Origin: Lachnospiraceae bacterium AC2028
GTDB taxonomy: Bacteria; Bacillota; Clostridia; Lachnospirales; Lachnospiraceae
Length of the DNA: 64,000 nucleotides
Direction: 5' to 3'
NCBI GenBank assembly: GCA_000702685.1
Contig: JNJD01000007.1
Span: 557,031 to 621,030 of the forward strand
Shown: positions 35,238 through 48,301 of the stretch, piece by piece
How positions within the stretch are numbered: the first letter of the stretch is position 1
Layout: each line of letters opens with the position of its first letter
Translations under genes and position numbers: made by a program
Notes under the pieces: model-generated
The model's input: the letters and a program-made list of their open reading frames with translations, nothing else
What the model was told of the DNA's origin: nothing
The model's database searches: none

Positions 35238-36661
35238 AGAAAACTCTCTACCTTAAGTTCATATTGGGATATGTTATATTCGGTCTGTTTTCTTTTCTGA
35301 CCGTTACTCTTTTTGTTCCCAAGATCACCAGGGATTATCTTATCTCACAAAAAGCGCAGACTATGTATTCGGAAGCTTCGCTCATAGCAGATACCTATGC
35401 GCAGGGACTGTACTCTTCCATGACCACAATAGAGACAGTCACTCTTCAGCTTGATGCGCTGAGCGTATATATGAACTCCGATATAAGGATCATTACTCCC
35501 GAAGGAGCCATCCTTCTTGATACCGCTTCCACGGAAATCTTTACCGATGCGGCACTTCCGGTCATTCCGAACTTCGATCCGTCCATTGGTGGAGGTTCAT
35601 ATTATCTTACCGGAGACTTTTTCGGTTCATTCGATGAGGAAGTTCTTTCCGTTATCTGTCCCATAACATCCGATTATCTTACAAAAGGTTATGTCACGAT
35701 CCACTATTCGCTTGATGACATCGAAGCACAGGTCAATTCCCTTCTCGGAATCTCTTATATAACGCTGATGATAATGTTTCTGCTGTCACTGATCATCCTC
35801 ATCTTCTTTACCAGGATAGTCTACGTTCCGCTTCGAAAGATCACCAATGGTGCGGAGAAATATGCGGAAGGTAATTATCATTATGAAGTAAATGTCGAAA
35901 GCCGGGATGAGATGGGATATCTGGCAGCGGCACTCAACTATATGTCGGGAAAGATCGCAGATGCGGAAGATGACCAGAAGAAATTCATCGCCAACGTTTC
36001 CCATGACTTCCGCTCCCCTCTTACATCCATCAAAGGTTATCTCGAAGCAATGATCGACGGGACCATTCCTCCCGAGATGCATGAAAAATATCTGGGAATA
36101 GTGCTGAACGAAACAGACCGTCTGACCAAGCTTACTAACGGACTGCTTACATTGAACAATCTGAATACCAAGGGAATGCACCTTGAGCTTTCGGACTTCG
36201 ATATCAACGAAGTCGTAAGAAAGGTTGCGGAAACCTTCGAAGGAACCTGCAGGAAAAAATCCATCGCGATAGAGCTTGTGCTCATGGGTGACGAACTCTT
36301 TGTTCATGCGGATAAGGGAAGGATCGAACAGATCGTTTATAATCTCACCGATAACGCGGTAAAATTTTCACACCACGATTCCGTCATCAAGATCGAAACA
36401 GCGGAAAAGAAGAACAAGATCTATGTATCGGTCAAAGATACCGGAGTAGGTATCCCTCCCGAAGACATAAGCCTGATCTTCAACCGTTTCTATAAATCGG
36501 ATTCATCCAGAGGTAAGGATAAGAAGGGAACCGGACTCGGTCTTTCGATAGTAAAAGAGATCCTCACCGCACACAGCGAGAACATAAATGTCATCTCGAC
36601 TCCCGGCGAAGGAAGTGAGTTTATCTTCTCATTGCAGCCGTCGGATCCTGACGAAATCTGA
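35234..36661 (+). CDS. Membrane sensor histidine kinase with HAMP domain
   Basis: 475 residues. TM1 ~9-28, an extracytoplasmic sensor of ~140 residues, TM2 ~172-193, HAMP (~195-250), then HisKA with phosphoacceptor H257 (NVSHDFRSPLTSIKGY), and HATPase_c with the N box (NLTDNAVKFS), G1 (GVGIPPEDI) and G2 (GTGLGLSIV). It phosphorylates the response regulator it overlaps. The sensor domain has no recognisable motif, so the signal is unknown, but an envelope signal is likely. Confidence 0.95.
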   Translation: MKKTLYLKFILGYVIFGLFSFLTVTLFVPKITRDYLISQKAQTMYSEASLIADTYAQGLYSSMTTIETVTLQLDALSVYMNSDIRIITPEGAILLDTASTEIFTDAALPVIPNFDPSIGGGSYYLTGDFFGSFDEEVLSVICPITSDYLTKGYVTIHYSLDDIEAQVNSLLGISYITLMIMFLLSLIILIFFTRIVYVPLRKITNGAEKYAEGNYHYEVNVESRDEMGYLAAALNYMSGKIADAEDDQKKFIANVSHDFRSPLTSIKGYLEAMIDGTIPPEMHEKYLGIVLNETDRLTKLTNGLLTLNNLNTKGMHLELSDFDINEVVRKVAETFEGTCRKKSIAIELVLMGDELFVHADKGRIEQIVYNLTDNAVKFSHHDSVIKIETAEKKNKIYVSVKDTGVGIPPEDISLIFNRFYKSDSSRGKDKKGTGLGLSIVKEILTAHSENINVISTPGEGSEFIFSLQPSDPDEI

Positions 36662-36672
36662 ATTCAAAAAAC

Positions 36673-36706
36673 AAAAAGGGACGGTTCTTCGGAACCGTCC
36701 TTTTTT
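36673..36706. terminator. Bidirectional terminator
   Basis: GGACGGTTC (36679-36687), UUCG tetraloop, GAACCGTCC (36692-36700), then TTTTTT; on the other strand AAAAAGGG gives a matching U-run. It ends the mutS2 operon on the plus strand and the antiporter operon on the minus strand, and partly touches the stop of the latter. Confidence 0.92.
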
Positions 36707-37503
36707 CAGTATTTTAGTCTGTACAGATATGCTCTTCCTTTTTTTCCGATATGCTCTATCACATCGATCTTATTGAGGAAAGCAATGATAAGGCTTGCAT
36801 GGTCTCTTTTCATTCCGCATTTTACCGCATCGTTTACGGTGAACTCTTCGGGAATGTCTTCGGGAAGAAGCTGCAGATAATCTTCGGGACATTCAAAAAG
36901 AATATCGTCTATGATATCGGTCGGAACCTTGTCGAGCCAGGTTCCGTGTTTTTTTTTGTCTTTACCGTATCCGTCTTTGATCCTGAATTCATCGGCATCA
37001 ATAATGACTATGCGTACGCTCAGGTTTTTATTGCCGAGAAAATCCCTGATCCCGTATACTTCCCTGATCGCATCTTCCACGCAGCCGGTGCGCGGAGATG
37101 TTTTTCTCGGAACGGTCATTTCACCGGTATCGGGATCTATCCAGAATATCTTCTTTTTCCTGATGACAGGATGAACGATCGTCACTTTATAACACGGAAG
37201 AAACTCAAGTAATTTATCCCTCATTCTCTTTAGTGCGGCAGTCTGTATCTCAAATATTTCCTCACCGGTACATATATCCGCAACATAAGATCCGATGGGA
37301 ATCTCCTGTTTATCTTCATCTGGTTCTATGTAATTCTTGATAATGGCGTGAAGGGATTTTTCGGACAGAGTTCCGATAGTGGGACGCTCCCTGTCGCTTG
37401 TCACTGAAAGGATCGCATCATGAAAACGCTCCCGCATTTCCGGGGTAACGGATGAGGGAGCGCTAAAGTCTGCTATAGGTTTTGTATCTGCCTTCTTTTT
37501 CAT
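36706..37503 (-). CDS. Uncharacterised protein with a PD-(D/E)xK nuclease-like core and C-terminal winged helix
   Basis: 265 residues with no family name I can assign firmly. Residues ~48-112 show the order helix (LHAIIKNYIEP), strand with D76 (SYVADICTG), strand with E85-x-Q87 (EEIFEIQT), helix (RMRDKLLEF), strand (YKVTIVHP). That is the layout of the PD-(D/E)xK fold, with Gln in place of the usual Lys. The last ~60 residues resemble a winged helix (FTVNDAVKCGMKRDHASLII). Its ATG shares one base with the antiporter stop (TGATG), so translation is coupled. Nuclease activity is inference. Confidence 0.6.
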   Translation of the reverse strand: MKKKADTKPIADFSAPSSVTPEMRERFHDAILSVTSDRERPTIGTLSEKSLHAIIKNYIEPDEDKQEIPIGSYVADICTGEEIFEIQTAALKRMRDKLLEFLPCYKVTIVHPVIRKKKIFWIDPDTGEMTVPRKTSPRTGCVEDAIREVYGIRDFLGNKNLSVRIVIIDADEFRIKDGYGKDKKKHGTWLDKVPTDIIDDILFECPEDYLQLLPEDIPEEFTVNDAVKCGMKRDHASLIIAFLNKIDVIEHIGKKGRAYLYRLKY

Positions 37504-38687
37504 CAGGCGGGGATTTTTCTCCTGTCGTCTGCGGCGTACAATGCCTTTAATAAGATGGGTGTTGAGATGCTCGATACAACGATGAGAAGAATGACTGCGG
37601 CGAAATATTCCGATCCGATCATTCCGACACTGAGTCCCTTCTGGGATACGATGAGTGCAACCTCACCTCTGGTCATCATTCCGACACCTATCTTAAGAGA
37701 GTCGGCCCATGAGTATCTGCAGAGCTTTCCGGCAAGTCCGCATCCTATTATCTTGCAGACAAGTCCGACGATAACGAAGCAGATGCAGAACAGGATAAGG
37801 CTTCCGTTGATATCCGTAAGGTTTGTCTTTAGACCTATCGATGCGAAGAATACGGGACCGAAGAGCATGTAGGAATTCGTATCCATCTTCTCTGCGATGT
37901 AACTGGAATCCTTAATGGAACAGAGCACGACTCCCGCTACATATGCACCGGTGATGTCCGCGATACCGAAGTATGTTTCCGCAATGTAGGAAAAGAAGAA
38001 GCAAAGAGCAAGTCCCATGATGGGAATTCTTCTGGTATGCGGATATTTCATATCGAAAAGCTTGAATATCTTGTAGATGACCGCACCCACAACAATGGCA
38101 AGCACGAAGAACAGTACGGTGCTGAGCACGACTTTGCCGGGATTGGAATCCGGATTCTTGAATCCGATGACAAATGTAAGAACGATAATACCGATGACGT
38201 CATCGATTATCGCTGCGCTCATTATGGTCTGTCCTATCTCACCCTTGAGCTTGCCCAGCTCACGTAAGGTCTGTACCGTAATGCTCACGCTGGTAGCGGT
38301 AAGAATGACTCCCACGAAAAGTGCGGTATAAAACTCCGGTGTTCCGAGTTTTGAAAAGCCGTAAAAAAACATATACAAAACGGTTCCGCCGACAAGCGGG
38401 ACAAATACTCCGGCACACGCTATGAGCAATGCTTTAAAGCCTGTTTTGAGGAGATCCTTAAGATTTGTCTCAAGGCCTGCGGAAAACATAAGGAGTATTA
38501 CACCTATCTCTGCAAGCTGAGCGATGAACTCAGTCTGATCGACAAGATGGAGTAAGCTCGGTCCGATTATCAATCCGGCTACTATCTCACCTACAACCTG
38601 GGGAGCTTTGACTCTCCTTGCTACCAGTCCAAATAATTTGGCAAAAATGATTATGATTGCCAGATCCCGCAATATTGAATAATCCAT
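37503..38687 (-). CDS. CPA2-family Na+(K+)/H+ antiporter membrane domain
   Basis: 394 residues, about 12 transmembrane helices, KefB/GerN/NapA-like: APQVVGEIVAGLIIGPSLLH near the N-terminus and the paired-helix region IMSAAIIDDVIGIIVL carrying the ion-binding Asp-Asp. There is no C-terminal TrkA-N/RCK regulatory domain. It lies 6 bp after gyrA with no clear ribosome site of its own, so it may rely on coupling, and it is coupled in turn to the unknown protein downstream. Confidence 0.93.
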   Translation of the reverse strand: MDYSILRDLAIIIIFAKLFGLVARRVKAPQVVGEIVAGLIIGPSLLHLVDQTEFIAQLAEIGVILLMFSAGLETNLKDLLKTGFKALLIACAGVFVPLVGGTVLYMFFYGFSKLGTPEFYTALFVGVILTATSVSITVQTLRELGKLKGEIGQTIMSAAIIDDVIGIIVLTFVIGFKNPDSNPGKVVLSTVLFFVLAIVVGAVIYKIFKLFDMKYPHTRRIPIMGLALCFFFSYIAETYFGIADITGAYVAGVVLCSIKDSSYIAEKMDTNSYMLFGPVFFASIGLKTNLTDINGSLILFCICFVIVGLVCKIIGCGLAGKLCRYSWADSLKIGVGMMTRGEVALIVSQKGLSVGMIGSEYFAAVILLIVVSSISTPILLKALYAADDRRKIPA

Positions 38688-38693
38688 TTTTTA

Positions 38694-41279
38694 TCAACCG
38701 TCCTCTTCACTATCCTCTACGGGAAAAGTTACTTCCTTATCATCTTCCTCCTCTTCGAAGGTTCCGGCCATGTTTTCGCTTTCTTCATCCATAGCCTTTT
38801 CACCTTCTTCGAGAGAAGCAAATTCTTTTTCACCGTTAGAAAGTCTGTCTCTTACCTTCGCAACATTGGCGATCTTCTCACCTCCGGAAAGATTCATGAG
38901 CTTTACTCCGGATGTGATTCGGCTGAGCACGCTGATATCATCTATACGGATACGTATCATCTGTCCGCCGTCGGTGATCATGATCAGTTCTTCATCACCG
39001 TGTACAGCCTTAGCGGCAAGAAGATCTCCCGTCTTTTCGGTGATCTTGTAACACTTAACACCCTTACCTGCTCTGTGCTGACCGTTGAATTCATCAATAT
39101 CGGTCCTCTTGCCCATTCCCTTTTCGGAAATGAATGTCATGTATTTGCCCTGGCTTGCAAGCTGCATGGCAACTACTTCGTCGCCGTCAGAGAGGTTCAT
39201 TCCTATGACACCGATACTTCCTCTTCCGGTCGTACGTACTTCTTCTTCCCTGAATCTGATACACATGCCCTGCTTAGTTGCAAGGAGGATCTCGGAATTT
39301 GCATCGGTTATCTTAACATCTATAAGTTCATTGCCTTCGACAAGAGTGATGGCTCTGAGTCCGCTCTTTCTGACATTCATGAGCTCATCCATCTTCATCT
39401 TCTTGACCGTTCCGTTCTTGGTCGCGATGAAGAGATTCTTGTTCTCTTCAAATCCCCAAATGGGAATGATGGCACTGACTTTTTCTCCGGGCTCGAGCTG
39501 GAGGAGATTTACGATTGCAACACCTCTCGAAGTACGTGAGCACTCGGGGATGTCGTAAGCCTTCATCCTGTAGACTCTTCCGGCAGTGGTAAAGAAATTG
39601 AGTGAATGGTGGGTCGTAGTCATAAGAAGATCTTCGACGTAATCGTCTTCGATCGTTGCCATTCCCTTGATTCCCTTGCCGCCTCGGTTCTGAGCCTTGA
39701 AATTATCAACGCTCATTCTCTTGATATAACCGAGTCTGGTCATTGCGATAACGGTATTCTCGTGAGGGATCATATCCTCATCGGGAATATCGAAGATATC
39801 GTTGCTGAAATGAGTATGTCTCTCATCTCCGTATTTATCCCTTGTTTCGGTGATCTCTTTTTTGATGACACCGAGAAGGAGCTTCTCATCGGCAAGTATT
39901 GCTTTGAGTTCCGCAATCTTGGCGGTAAGATCGTTATGCTCTGCAAGGAGTCTGTCTCTTTCAAGACCGGTGAGGGCTCTGAGTCTCATATCGACTATAG
40001 CCTGTGCCTGGATATCATCAAGTCCGAATCTTGCAATGAGCTTTTCCTTAGCTTCTGCGGGTGTAGCACTTGCTCTGATTATGCTGATGACTTCATCGAT
40101 GAAATCAAGAGCTTTAAGAAGTCCCTGCAGTATATGATCTCTTTCTTCGGCTTTACCGAGATCGTATTTGGTACGTCTTGTTACGACGTCCTCCTGATGC
40201 TTGAGGTAAAGGCCGAGTACTTCGAGAAGATTAAGAACCTTGGGCTCGTTATTTACAAGCGCGAGCATGATGACACCGAAAGTGTCCTGAAGCTGTGTAT
40301 GCTTGTAAAGCTGATTTAAGATGACATTTGCGTTGGCATCTTTTCTGAGTTCGATGACAACTCTTACGCCTTCTCTGTTACTCTCATCTCTTATGTCAGT
40401 GATGCCGTCGATCTTCTTGAGCTTAACAAGTTCCGCAATCTTGATCTGCAGATTTGCCTTGTTGACCATATAGGGAAGCTCGGTAACGATGATCTGGCTC
40501 TTTCCGTTGGGAAGCTGTTCGATCTCCGTAACGGCTCTTACTCTGATCTTGCCGCGTCCGGTTCTGTATGCTTCTTCAACTCCGCGATGTCCGAGGATAA
40601 GTCCGCCGGTAGGAAAATCGGGTCCCTGGATTATCTCCATGACATCTTCGATAGTCGTCTCTTTTCCTTCGATACGGTCATCGATGATCTTAACGACACC
40701 GTCGATCGACTCCCTGAGATTGTGGGGAGGAATGTTTGTTGCCATACCAACCGCAATACCGGTTGCACCGTTTACAAGAAGGTTGGGATAACGGCTGGGA
40801 AGAACCGTGGGCTCATTTTCTGTTCCGTCGAAATTGGGAATGAAGTCTACGGTATTTTTATTGATATCGGCAAGAAGTTCCATGGAGATCTTGGAAAGTC
40901 TTGCTTCTGTATATCTCATTGCCGCAGCTCCGTCACCGTCCATGGAACCGAAGTTTCCGTGACCGTCTACGAGAGGATATCTCATTGACCAGGGCTGAGC
41001 CATGAATACGAGGGATCCGTAAATGGAGCTGTCACCGTGAGGGTGATACTTACCCATCGTATCACCGACGATACGAGCACTCTTACGATGCGGCTTGTCG
41101 GGACCGTTATTGAGCTCTACCATCGAATAGAGAACTCTTCTCTGAACAGGCTTTAGGCCGTCCCTTACATCGGGAAGCGCACGTGCCGCGATTACGCTCA
41201 TCGCATAATCGATGTAGAAGGTCTCCATTTTTTCTTTGAGATCTACTTCCTGTATTTTGTCAAAAATAGTATCTTCCAT
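38694..41279 (-). CDS. gyrA: DNA gyrase subunit A
   Basis: 861 residues. Breakage-reunion domain with catalytic Y123 ([11 protein letters not shown]) and a six-bladed C-terminal DNA-wrapping domain with the GyrA box QNRGGKG, which separates it from ParC. In the quinolone region the motif is [10 protein letters not shown]84 matches E. coli S83, but G88 matches E. coli D87, a position where Gly causes quinolone resistance in E. coli. The last ~45 residues are strongly acidic. It lies 54 bp after gyrB on the same strand. Confidence 0.97.
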   Translation of the reverse strand: MEDTIFDKIQEVDLKEKMETFYIDYAMSVIAARALPDVRDGLKPVQRRVLYSMVELNNGPDKPHRKSARIVGDTMGKYHPHGDSSIYGSLVFMAQPWSMRYPLVDGHGNFGSMDGDGAAAMRYTEARLSKISMELLADINKNTVDFIPNFDGTENEPTVLPSRYPNLLVNGATGIAVGMATNIPPHNLRESIDGVVKIIDDRIEGKETTIEDVMEIIQGPDFPTGGLILGHRGVEEAYRTGRGKIRVRAVTEIEQLPNGKSQIIVTELPYMVNKANLQIKIAELVKLKKIDGITDIRDESNREGVRVVIELRKDANANVILNQLYKHTQLQDTFGVIMLALVNNEPKVLNLLEVLGLYLKHQEDVVTRRTKYDLGKAEERDHILQGLLKALDFIDEVISIIRASATPAEAKEKLIARFGLDDIQAQAIVDMRLRALTGLERDRLLAEHNDLTAKIAELKAILADEKLLLGVIKKEITETRDKYGDERHTHFSNDIFDIPDEDMIPHENTVIAMTRLGYIKRMSVDNFKAQNRGGKGIKGMATIEDDYVEDLLMTTTHHSLNFFTTAGRVYRMKAYDIPECSRTSRGVAIVNLLQLEPGEKVSAIIPIWGFEENKNLFIATKNGTVKKMKMDELMNVRKSGLRAITLVEGNELIDVKITDANSEILLATKQGMCIRFREEEVRTTGRGSIGVIGMNLSDGDEVVAMQLASQGKYMTFISEKGMGKRTDIDEFNGQHRAGKGVKCYKITEKTGDLLAAKAVHGDEELIMITDGGQMIRIRIDDISVLSRITSGVKLMNLSGGEKIANVAKVRDRLSNGEKEFASLEEGEKAMDEESENMAGTFEEEEDDKEVTFPVEDSEEDG

Positions 41280-41333
41280 TATTTCCTCTTCATGATCTAT
41301 TCCGGTTTTCCTTTTCAGGTGATCGGATGTTTA

Positions 41334-44592
<3,259 letters not shown>

Positions 44593-44593
<1 letters not shown>

Positions 44594-44814
44594 TACTCAT
44601 CACCCTTTTTCTTAACGACCACTTTGTCACCCTTATATTCTATGACATCACCGCTGACTATTTTTCTTCCGCGGCGTTCTTCAACTTCACCGTTAACGGT
44701 CACTTCACCGTTAATGATGTCATATTTTGCATCAACACCGGATTCACATAGTCCGGATGCTTTTAATACCTGACCAAGTTTTATAAAATCGTCTTTAAGA
44801 TAAAATGTGATCAT
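44593..44814 (-). CDS. yaaA: S4-domain RNA-binding protein YaaA/RlbA
   Basis: 73 residues, a single S4 RNA-binding domain (IKLGQVLKASGLCESGVDAK, NGEVTVNGEVEERRGRKI). It sits in the conserved place between dnaN and recF, 2 bp after dnaN and overlapping recF. Linked in Bacillus to ribosome biogenesis. Confidence 0.94.
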
Positions 44815-44816
44815 TC

Positions 44817-45941
44817 TTATACCGCACTGATGGTAACGGGAAGTACTACGTAAACGTAGGACATATCTTCCTTCTTGATGAAGCAGGGAGCTTTTGAATT
44901 AACAAAATCAAGTTCGATCTCTTCATCGTCTATAACATTGAGTGCATCAATAACAAACCTGGGATTAAATCCGATTATCATATCCTTACCGGATTTTGAA
45001 GCAGGTACATTTTCATTCATATTTCCGATTGCGGAATTTATCTTGATTGAAATGCTGTCATCCTTGATATCGAGAATGATGGGTTTTTTGTCACCTTCTC
45101 TAACATAGATGGTAGATCTGTCGAGACATTCATTGAGTTTCTTTTTATTGATCTTAACCTTTGTCTCATAATCACCGACAAGCATCTTATTAACATCAAA
45201 GAAATTACCTTCGATGATCCTTGAAACTACTTTTGTATTATCGTACTCAAAGCTGATGTGATTGGGATTGAAGAAAATCTCAACATCATCCTCCGCACCG
45301 CCGTTTATTATTTTTGCAAGTTCCTTTAAACTCTTTCCGGGAACTATAACCTTCTTGTAGGGATAGCTTTCCCTGAGTTCCATATTGCACATGGATATAC
45401 GATGTCCGTCAAGGCTGCACATCCTGATGTTGTTATCCTTGATCTCCATGAGCTCTCCGCGCATTGTCTGCTGACCGGGAGTATCTTCACTTATATCCGC
45501 AATTGAAAAGCTGGTCTTTCTTATAAGTTCCCTGAGAGAAAGCTGGCTTATAACTATGCTGTCATTTTTATCAAGATCGGGAAGATAAGGAAATTCATCA
45601 TCACTTCTTCCGGGCATGTTCTGAATGCTCTGTTCACACTTAAAAGAAGCTGTAAGATTATCATCCGTTTCAATGATGATATCGGAATCAGAATCAGGCA
45701 TCTTTCTTATTACGTCTGAAAAATGCTTTGCATCAAGAGCAACAACTCCGGAACTTTCTATATTACCTTCGATGATAGTCTCAATACCAAGATCAAGATT
45801 ATTAACTGTAAGAGTGATCTTTCCTCCGTTGGTATTGATAAGAATGCATTCCATTATTGACATTGTGCTTTTAGCTGGAAGAGCTCTTATAACAGTCTGA
45901 ATACCTGAAAGTAATGCTGACTTTGAACAGGAAATCTTCAT
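44817..45941 (-). CDS. dnaN: DNA polymerase III sliding clamp (beta subunit)
   Basis: 374 residues forming three clamp domains, beginning MKISCSKSALLSGIQTVIRALPAKST and ending in YVYVVLPVTI, as expected for DnaN. A GGAG ribosome site precedes the ATG, and a DnaA-box-like sequence TTATGCACA lies directly upstream at 45950-45942, overlapping the space before the start codon. Transcribed away from the origin. Confidence 0.97.
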   Translation of the reverse strand: MKISCSKSALLSGIQTVIRALPAKSTMSIMECILINTNGGKITLTVNNLDLGIETIIEGNIESSGVVALDAKHFSDVIRKMPDSDSDIIIETDDNLTASFKCEQSIQNMPGRSDDEFPYLPDLDKNDSIVISQLSLRELIRKTSFSIADISEDTPGQQTMRGELMEIKDNNIRMCSLDGHRISMCNMELRESYPYKKVIVPGKSLKELAKIINGGAEDDVEIFFNPNHISFEYDNTKVVSRIIEGNFFDVNKMLVGDYETKVKINKKKLNECLDRSTIYVREGDKKPIILDIKDDSISIKINSAIGNMNENVPASKSGKDMIIGFNPRFVIDALNVIDDEEIELDFVNSKAPCFIKKEDMSYVYVVLPVTISAV

Positions 45942-46162
45942 TGTGCATAACTCCTTTTTTAGGTGCCGGTGTCCTTTTTAATGATATATTTAAATAGTTT
46001 AAAGTATTATAAGTAATAGGGGCTGTGATTTATGTGCATAACCTTATTTATTATACTATTTTCAAGGGAAAAATGGAATGAATAAGTATGTGAAATAGTA
46101 TCGGTTATTAAATGATTTTCTCCTCTTTATAACCATTTAAAAGTTATGTAAACATGGGCTTT
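45942..46162. other. dnaA-dnaN intergenic region with DnaA boxes and an A+T-rich stretch
   Basis: 221 bp. On the minus strand TTATGCACA (TTATNCACA consensus) occurs at 46041-46033 and 45950-45942. A TATAAT lies at 46055-46050, within an A+T-rich stretch that continues to about 46000, and is a plausible dnaN promoter -10, though its -35 is weak. In Bacillus the unwinding site lies between dnaA and dnaN, so this may be the second half of a split origin. Confidence 0.6.
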
Positions 46163-47530
46163 TCAGTTACCTAAGAGTATCTTTTTTATGCTTTCCACTT
46201 TATCCTTGGTATTTTTTCCACTTTTATTTGTATTAATATCATCGGATATCTTTTTACATCCGCTTATTACGGTTGTATGATCGCTTCTGTGGAGATTATT
46301 TGCTATCTGTTGATAAGTAATTCCAAGCATGTCATAAGCAAGGAACATTATTATATGTCTGGGATATACAATGTCGGCATTTCTCTTGTTGGACATTATC
46401 GCATCCTTGCTGGCACCGCATTCCTGGCAGACTACATCAACGATCCTGTCAAAAGTGATCTTATTGGAATCTGAGGGGTAAATATAGTCTTTAAGGGCTT
46501 CCTTGGCGAATTCAAGATCCGGTTCCATATTGTTGTAAAGCTTTGAAAATCCTATGATCTTGTTAAGAGCACCCTCAAGTTCTCTTATGTTTGACTTGAT
46601 ATTTGAAGCTATATAATCGATTATTTCTTCGCTTATCTTGATCTTAATCTTGTATTTATCAGCATTATTCTTGAGAATTGCCGATCTTGTCTCATAATCC
46701 GGAGGAGTTATATCAACAGGCATTCCCCAGGCAAATCTTGATATATATCTTTCATCAAGTGTCTTAAATTCCTTAAAATTCTTATCGGAAGAAAGAATTA
46801 TCTGTTTTCCGGCATCATGAAGGGCATTGAAAGTGTGGAAAAACTCTTCCTGGGTTGCTTCTTTTCCTATAATAAACTGAATATCGTCGATCATAAGAAC
46901 ATCGACCGTACGGTATTTATCACGCAGCTTACTCATGGAATCGGCTGTATTACCGCTTCTGAGGGATTCGATAACGTCATTGGTAAACTGTTCACTTGTA
47001 ACGTATATTACTTTCTTTGTAGGATCCTTCTTTAATATGAAATGACCTATAGATTGCATAAGATGGGTCTTTCCGAGGCCGGGGCCGCCGTAAATATACA
47101 GAGGATTCCAGGTTTTACCGGGATCTTCGGCAACGGCAACGGATACCTGATGGGCCATCATGTTATTTTTGCCTACGACAAATGATTCAAAGGTATAATC
47201 CGGATTTAAAGTATCGTTATCAACCTTTGTTTCTTCGGGTTCATATGTCTGAGGAGTATTACTGTTAAGAATGAACTTTACTTTGATGATCTCGCCAAGT
47301 TCTTCTCCTATGACGGTCTCAAAATAATCCTTAAACTTCTTATTAAGGTATCCGAGAGCTCTTTCGTCTTCTTTTTCGGAGACAATATAGACGGTATTTC
47401 CCGAAATTTCACGGAATTCAAGATTCTCAAACCAGAGATGGTAAGTGATATCGGAAACATTTGCTTCTCTCTGGATCTTTCTTTTGATCTCTTCCCAGTA
47501 TTCTTCGTTGGTAAAGTTCTCTGCGTTCAT
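46163..47530 (-). CDS. dnaA: Chromosomal replication initiator DnaA
   Basis: 455 residues. Domain I (1-~85), short linker, AAA+ domain with Walker A GGPGLGKTHL and Walker B VLMIDDIQF, and domain IV with the DnaA-box helix-turn-helix (GITYQQIANNLHRSDHTTVI). It binds the boxes on both sides of its own gene. AAGGAG lies 14 nt before the ATG, a little far. An upstream TTGAAT (47634-47629) and TATAAA (47613-47608) may form the promoter, but the 15-bp spacing is short. Confidence 0.97.
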   Translation of the reverse strand: MNAENFTNEEYWEEIKRKIQREANVSDITYHLWFENLEFREISGNTVYIVSEKEDERALGYLNKKFKDYFETVIGEELGEIIKVKFILNSNTPQTYEPEETKVDNDTLNPDYTFESFVVGKNNMMAHQVSVAVAEDPGKTWNPLYIYGGPGLGKTHLMQSIGHFILKKDPTKKVIYVTSEQFTNDVIESLRSGNTADSMSKLRDKYRTVDVLMIDDIQFIIGKEATQEEFFHTFNALHDAGKQIILSSDKNFKEFKTLDERYISRFAWGMPVDITPPDYETRSAILKNNADKYKIKIKISEEIIDYIASNIKSNIRELEGALNKIIGFSKLYNNMEPDLEFAKEALKDYIYPSDSNKITFDRIVDVVCQECGASKDAIMSNKRNADIVYPRHIIMFLAYDMLGITYQQIANNLHRSDHTTVISGCKKISDDINTNKSGKNTKDKVESIKKILLGN

Positions 47531-48118
47531 TCTTTACAAGTTTTCTCCTTGATCGGCTGGTCTCAAAAAAGGGCAAAAATCCCCCTAAAATGCGACTGCC
47601 GTACCATTTTATAAAAATTAAATATATTATTCAAATTGCGTTATTCCCTTTTGTGCGTTAGCGGACTTTTCCACATTTGTGGATAATGCATACAGAGTAT
47701 GAATAATGCATAGACCGGGTCCGGGAGAGTGGATCATTGTGGATATATCATAAAATGTGAATATCTTAAAAAATGCAGTAAAAACGCTGTTTATAGGTAT
47801 TTACCAACCATGGGAGTTTATAATTTTGACCAAATATCCACATTTTGTGCACTAAATGGGGATAAGATTTTAGGTGATATTTTTAGTGGATAAGTAGGTG
47901 GAAAAGAAAAATTTTTGTGTATATTTTTGGTGGATTACTGAACGGAAAAATCGGAGTTTTTTCAAGAAATATCAATAATATACGCTATTTTTGCTTGACA
48001 CTCTTTCTTTAATTAATTACAATCTGTTTTGTGTCGTTTCTGATAGGTTCCAGGTAGTGGAATCATGCACCTGACGGTGCACTGCGAAGAGTTTTATTAT
48101 AGAAGGAGGTGTTTCCTT
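47531..48118. other. Replication origin (oriC) region between dnaA and rpmH
   Basis: 588 bp without a gene. DnaA-box-like 9-mers: TTTTCCACA 47667-47675, TGTGGATAA 47678-47686 (perfect), TGTGGATAT 47738-47746, ATATCCACA 47834-47842, TGGGGATAA 47857-47865, AGTGGATAA 47885-47893. Runs of A+T (47600-47640, 47895-47990) could melt. Gene orientation switches here: minus-strand genes to the left, plus-strand to the right. Box count is by eye and allows one or two mismatches. Confidence 0.88.
47995..48023 (+). promoter_or_regulatory. Promoter of rpmH
   Basis: Perfect -35 TTGACA (47995-48000), 17-bp spacer, -10 TACAAT (48018-48023), about 95 bp before the rpmH start. It is the only near-consensus promoter between the origin and rpmH and probably drives the whole rpmH-rnpA-yidD-yidC-jag run. 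Confidence 0.88.
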
Positions 48119-48253
48119 ATGAAGATGACATTTCAGCCTAAGAAAAAGTCTCATGCCAAGGTTCACGGTTTCAGAGCAAGAATGTCTTCAGCCGGTGGAC
48201 GTAAGGTTCTTCAGAGCAGAAGAGCAAAGGGCAGAAAGAAATTATCGGCTTAA
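48119..48253 (+). CDS. rpmH: 50S ribosomal protein L34
   Basis: 44 residues, highly basic, [18 protein letters not shown] to GRKKLSA, the standard L34. The ATG at 48119 follows AGAAGGAGGTG, the strongest ribosome site in the window. The longer open frame beginning at 48065 is only leader. Confidence 0.97.
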   Translation: MKMTFQPKKKSHAKVHGFRARMSSAGGRKVLQSRRAKGRKKLSA

Positions 48254-48257
48254 AAGT

Positions 48258-48289
48258 AAAGGTCACATTTGATGTGACCTTTGTTTTTC
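48258..48289 (+). terminator. Terminator/attenuator hairpin between rpmH and rnpA
   Basis: Perfect 11-bp stem AAAGGTCACAT (48258-48268), 3-nt loop, ATGTGACCTTT (48272-48282), then GTTTTT. The rnpA start follows the stem by only 19 nt, with no ribosome site or promoter between. It probably lowers rnpA and downstream expression relative to L34. Confidence 0.88.
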
Positions 48290-48301
48290 CGATTCTTTAA
48301 T

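Noticed and set aside
39000..40320. Long open frames on the plus strand opposite gyrA
   Set aside because: They are antisense to well-conserved gyrA codons, and have no ribosome sites or recognisable domains.
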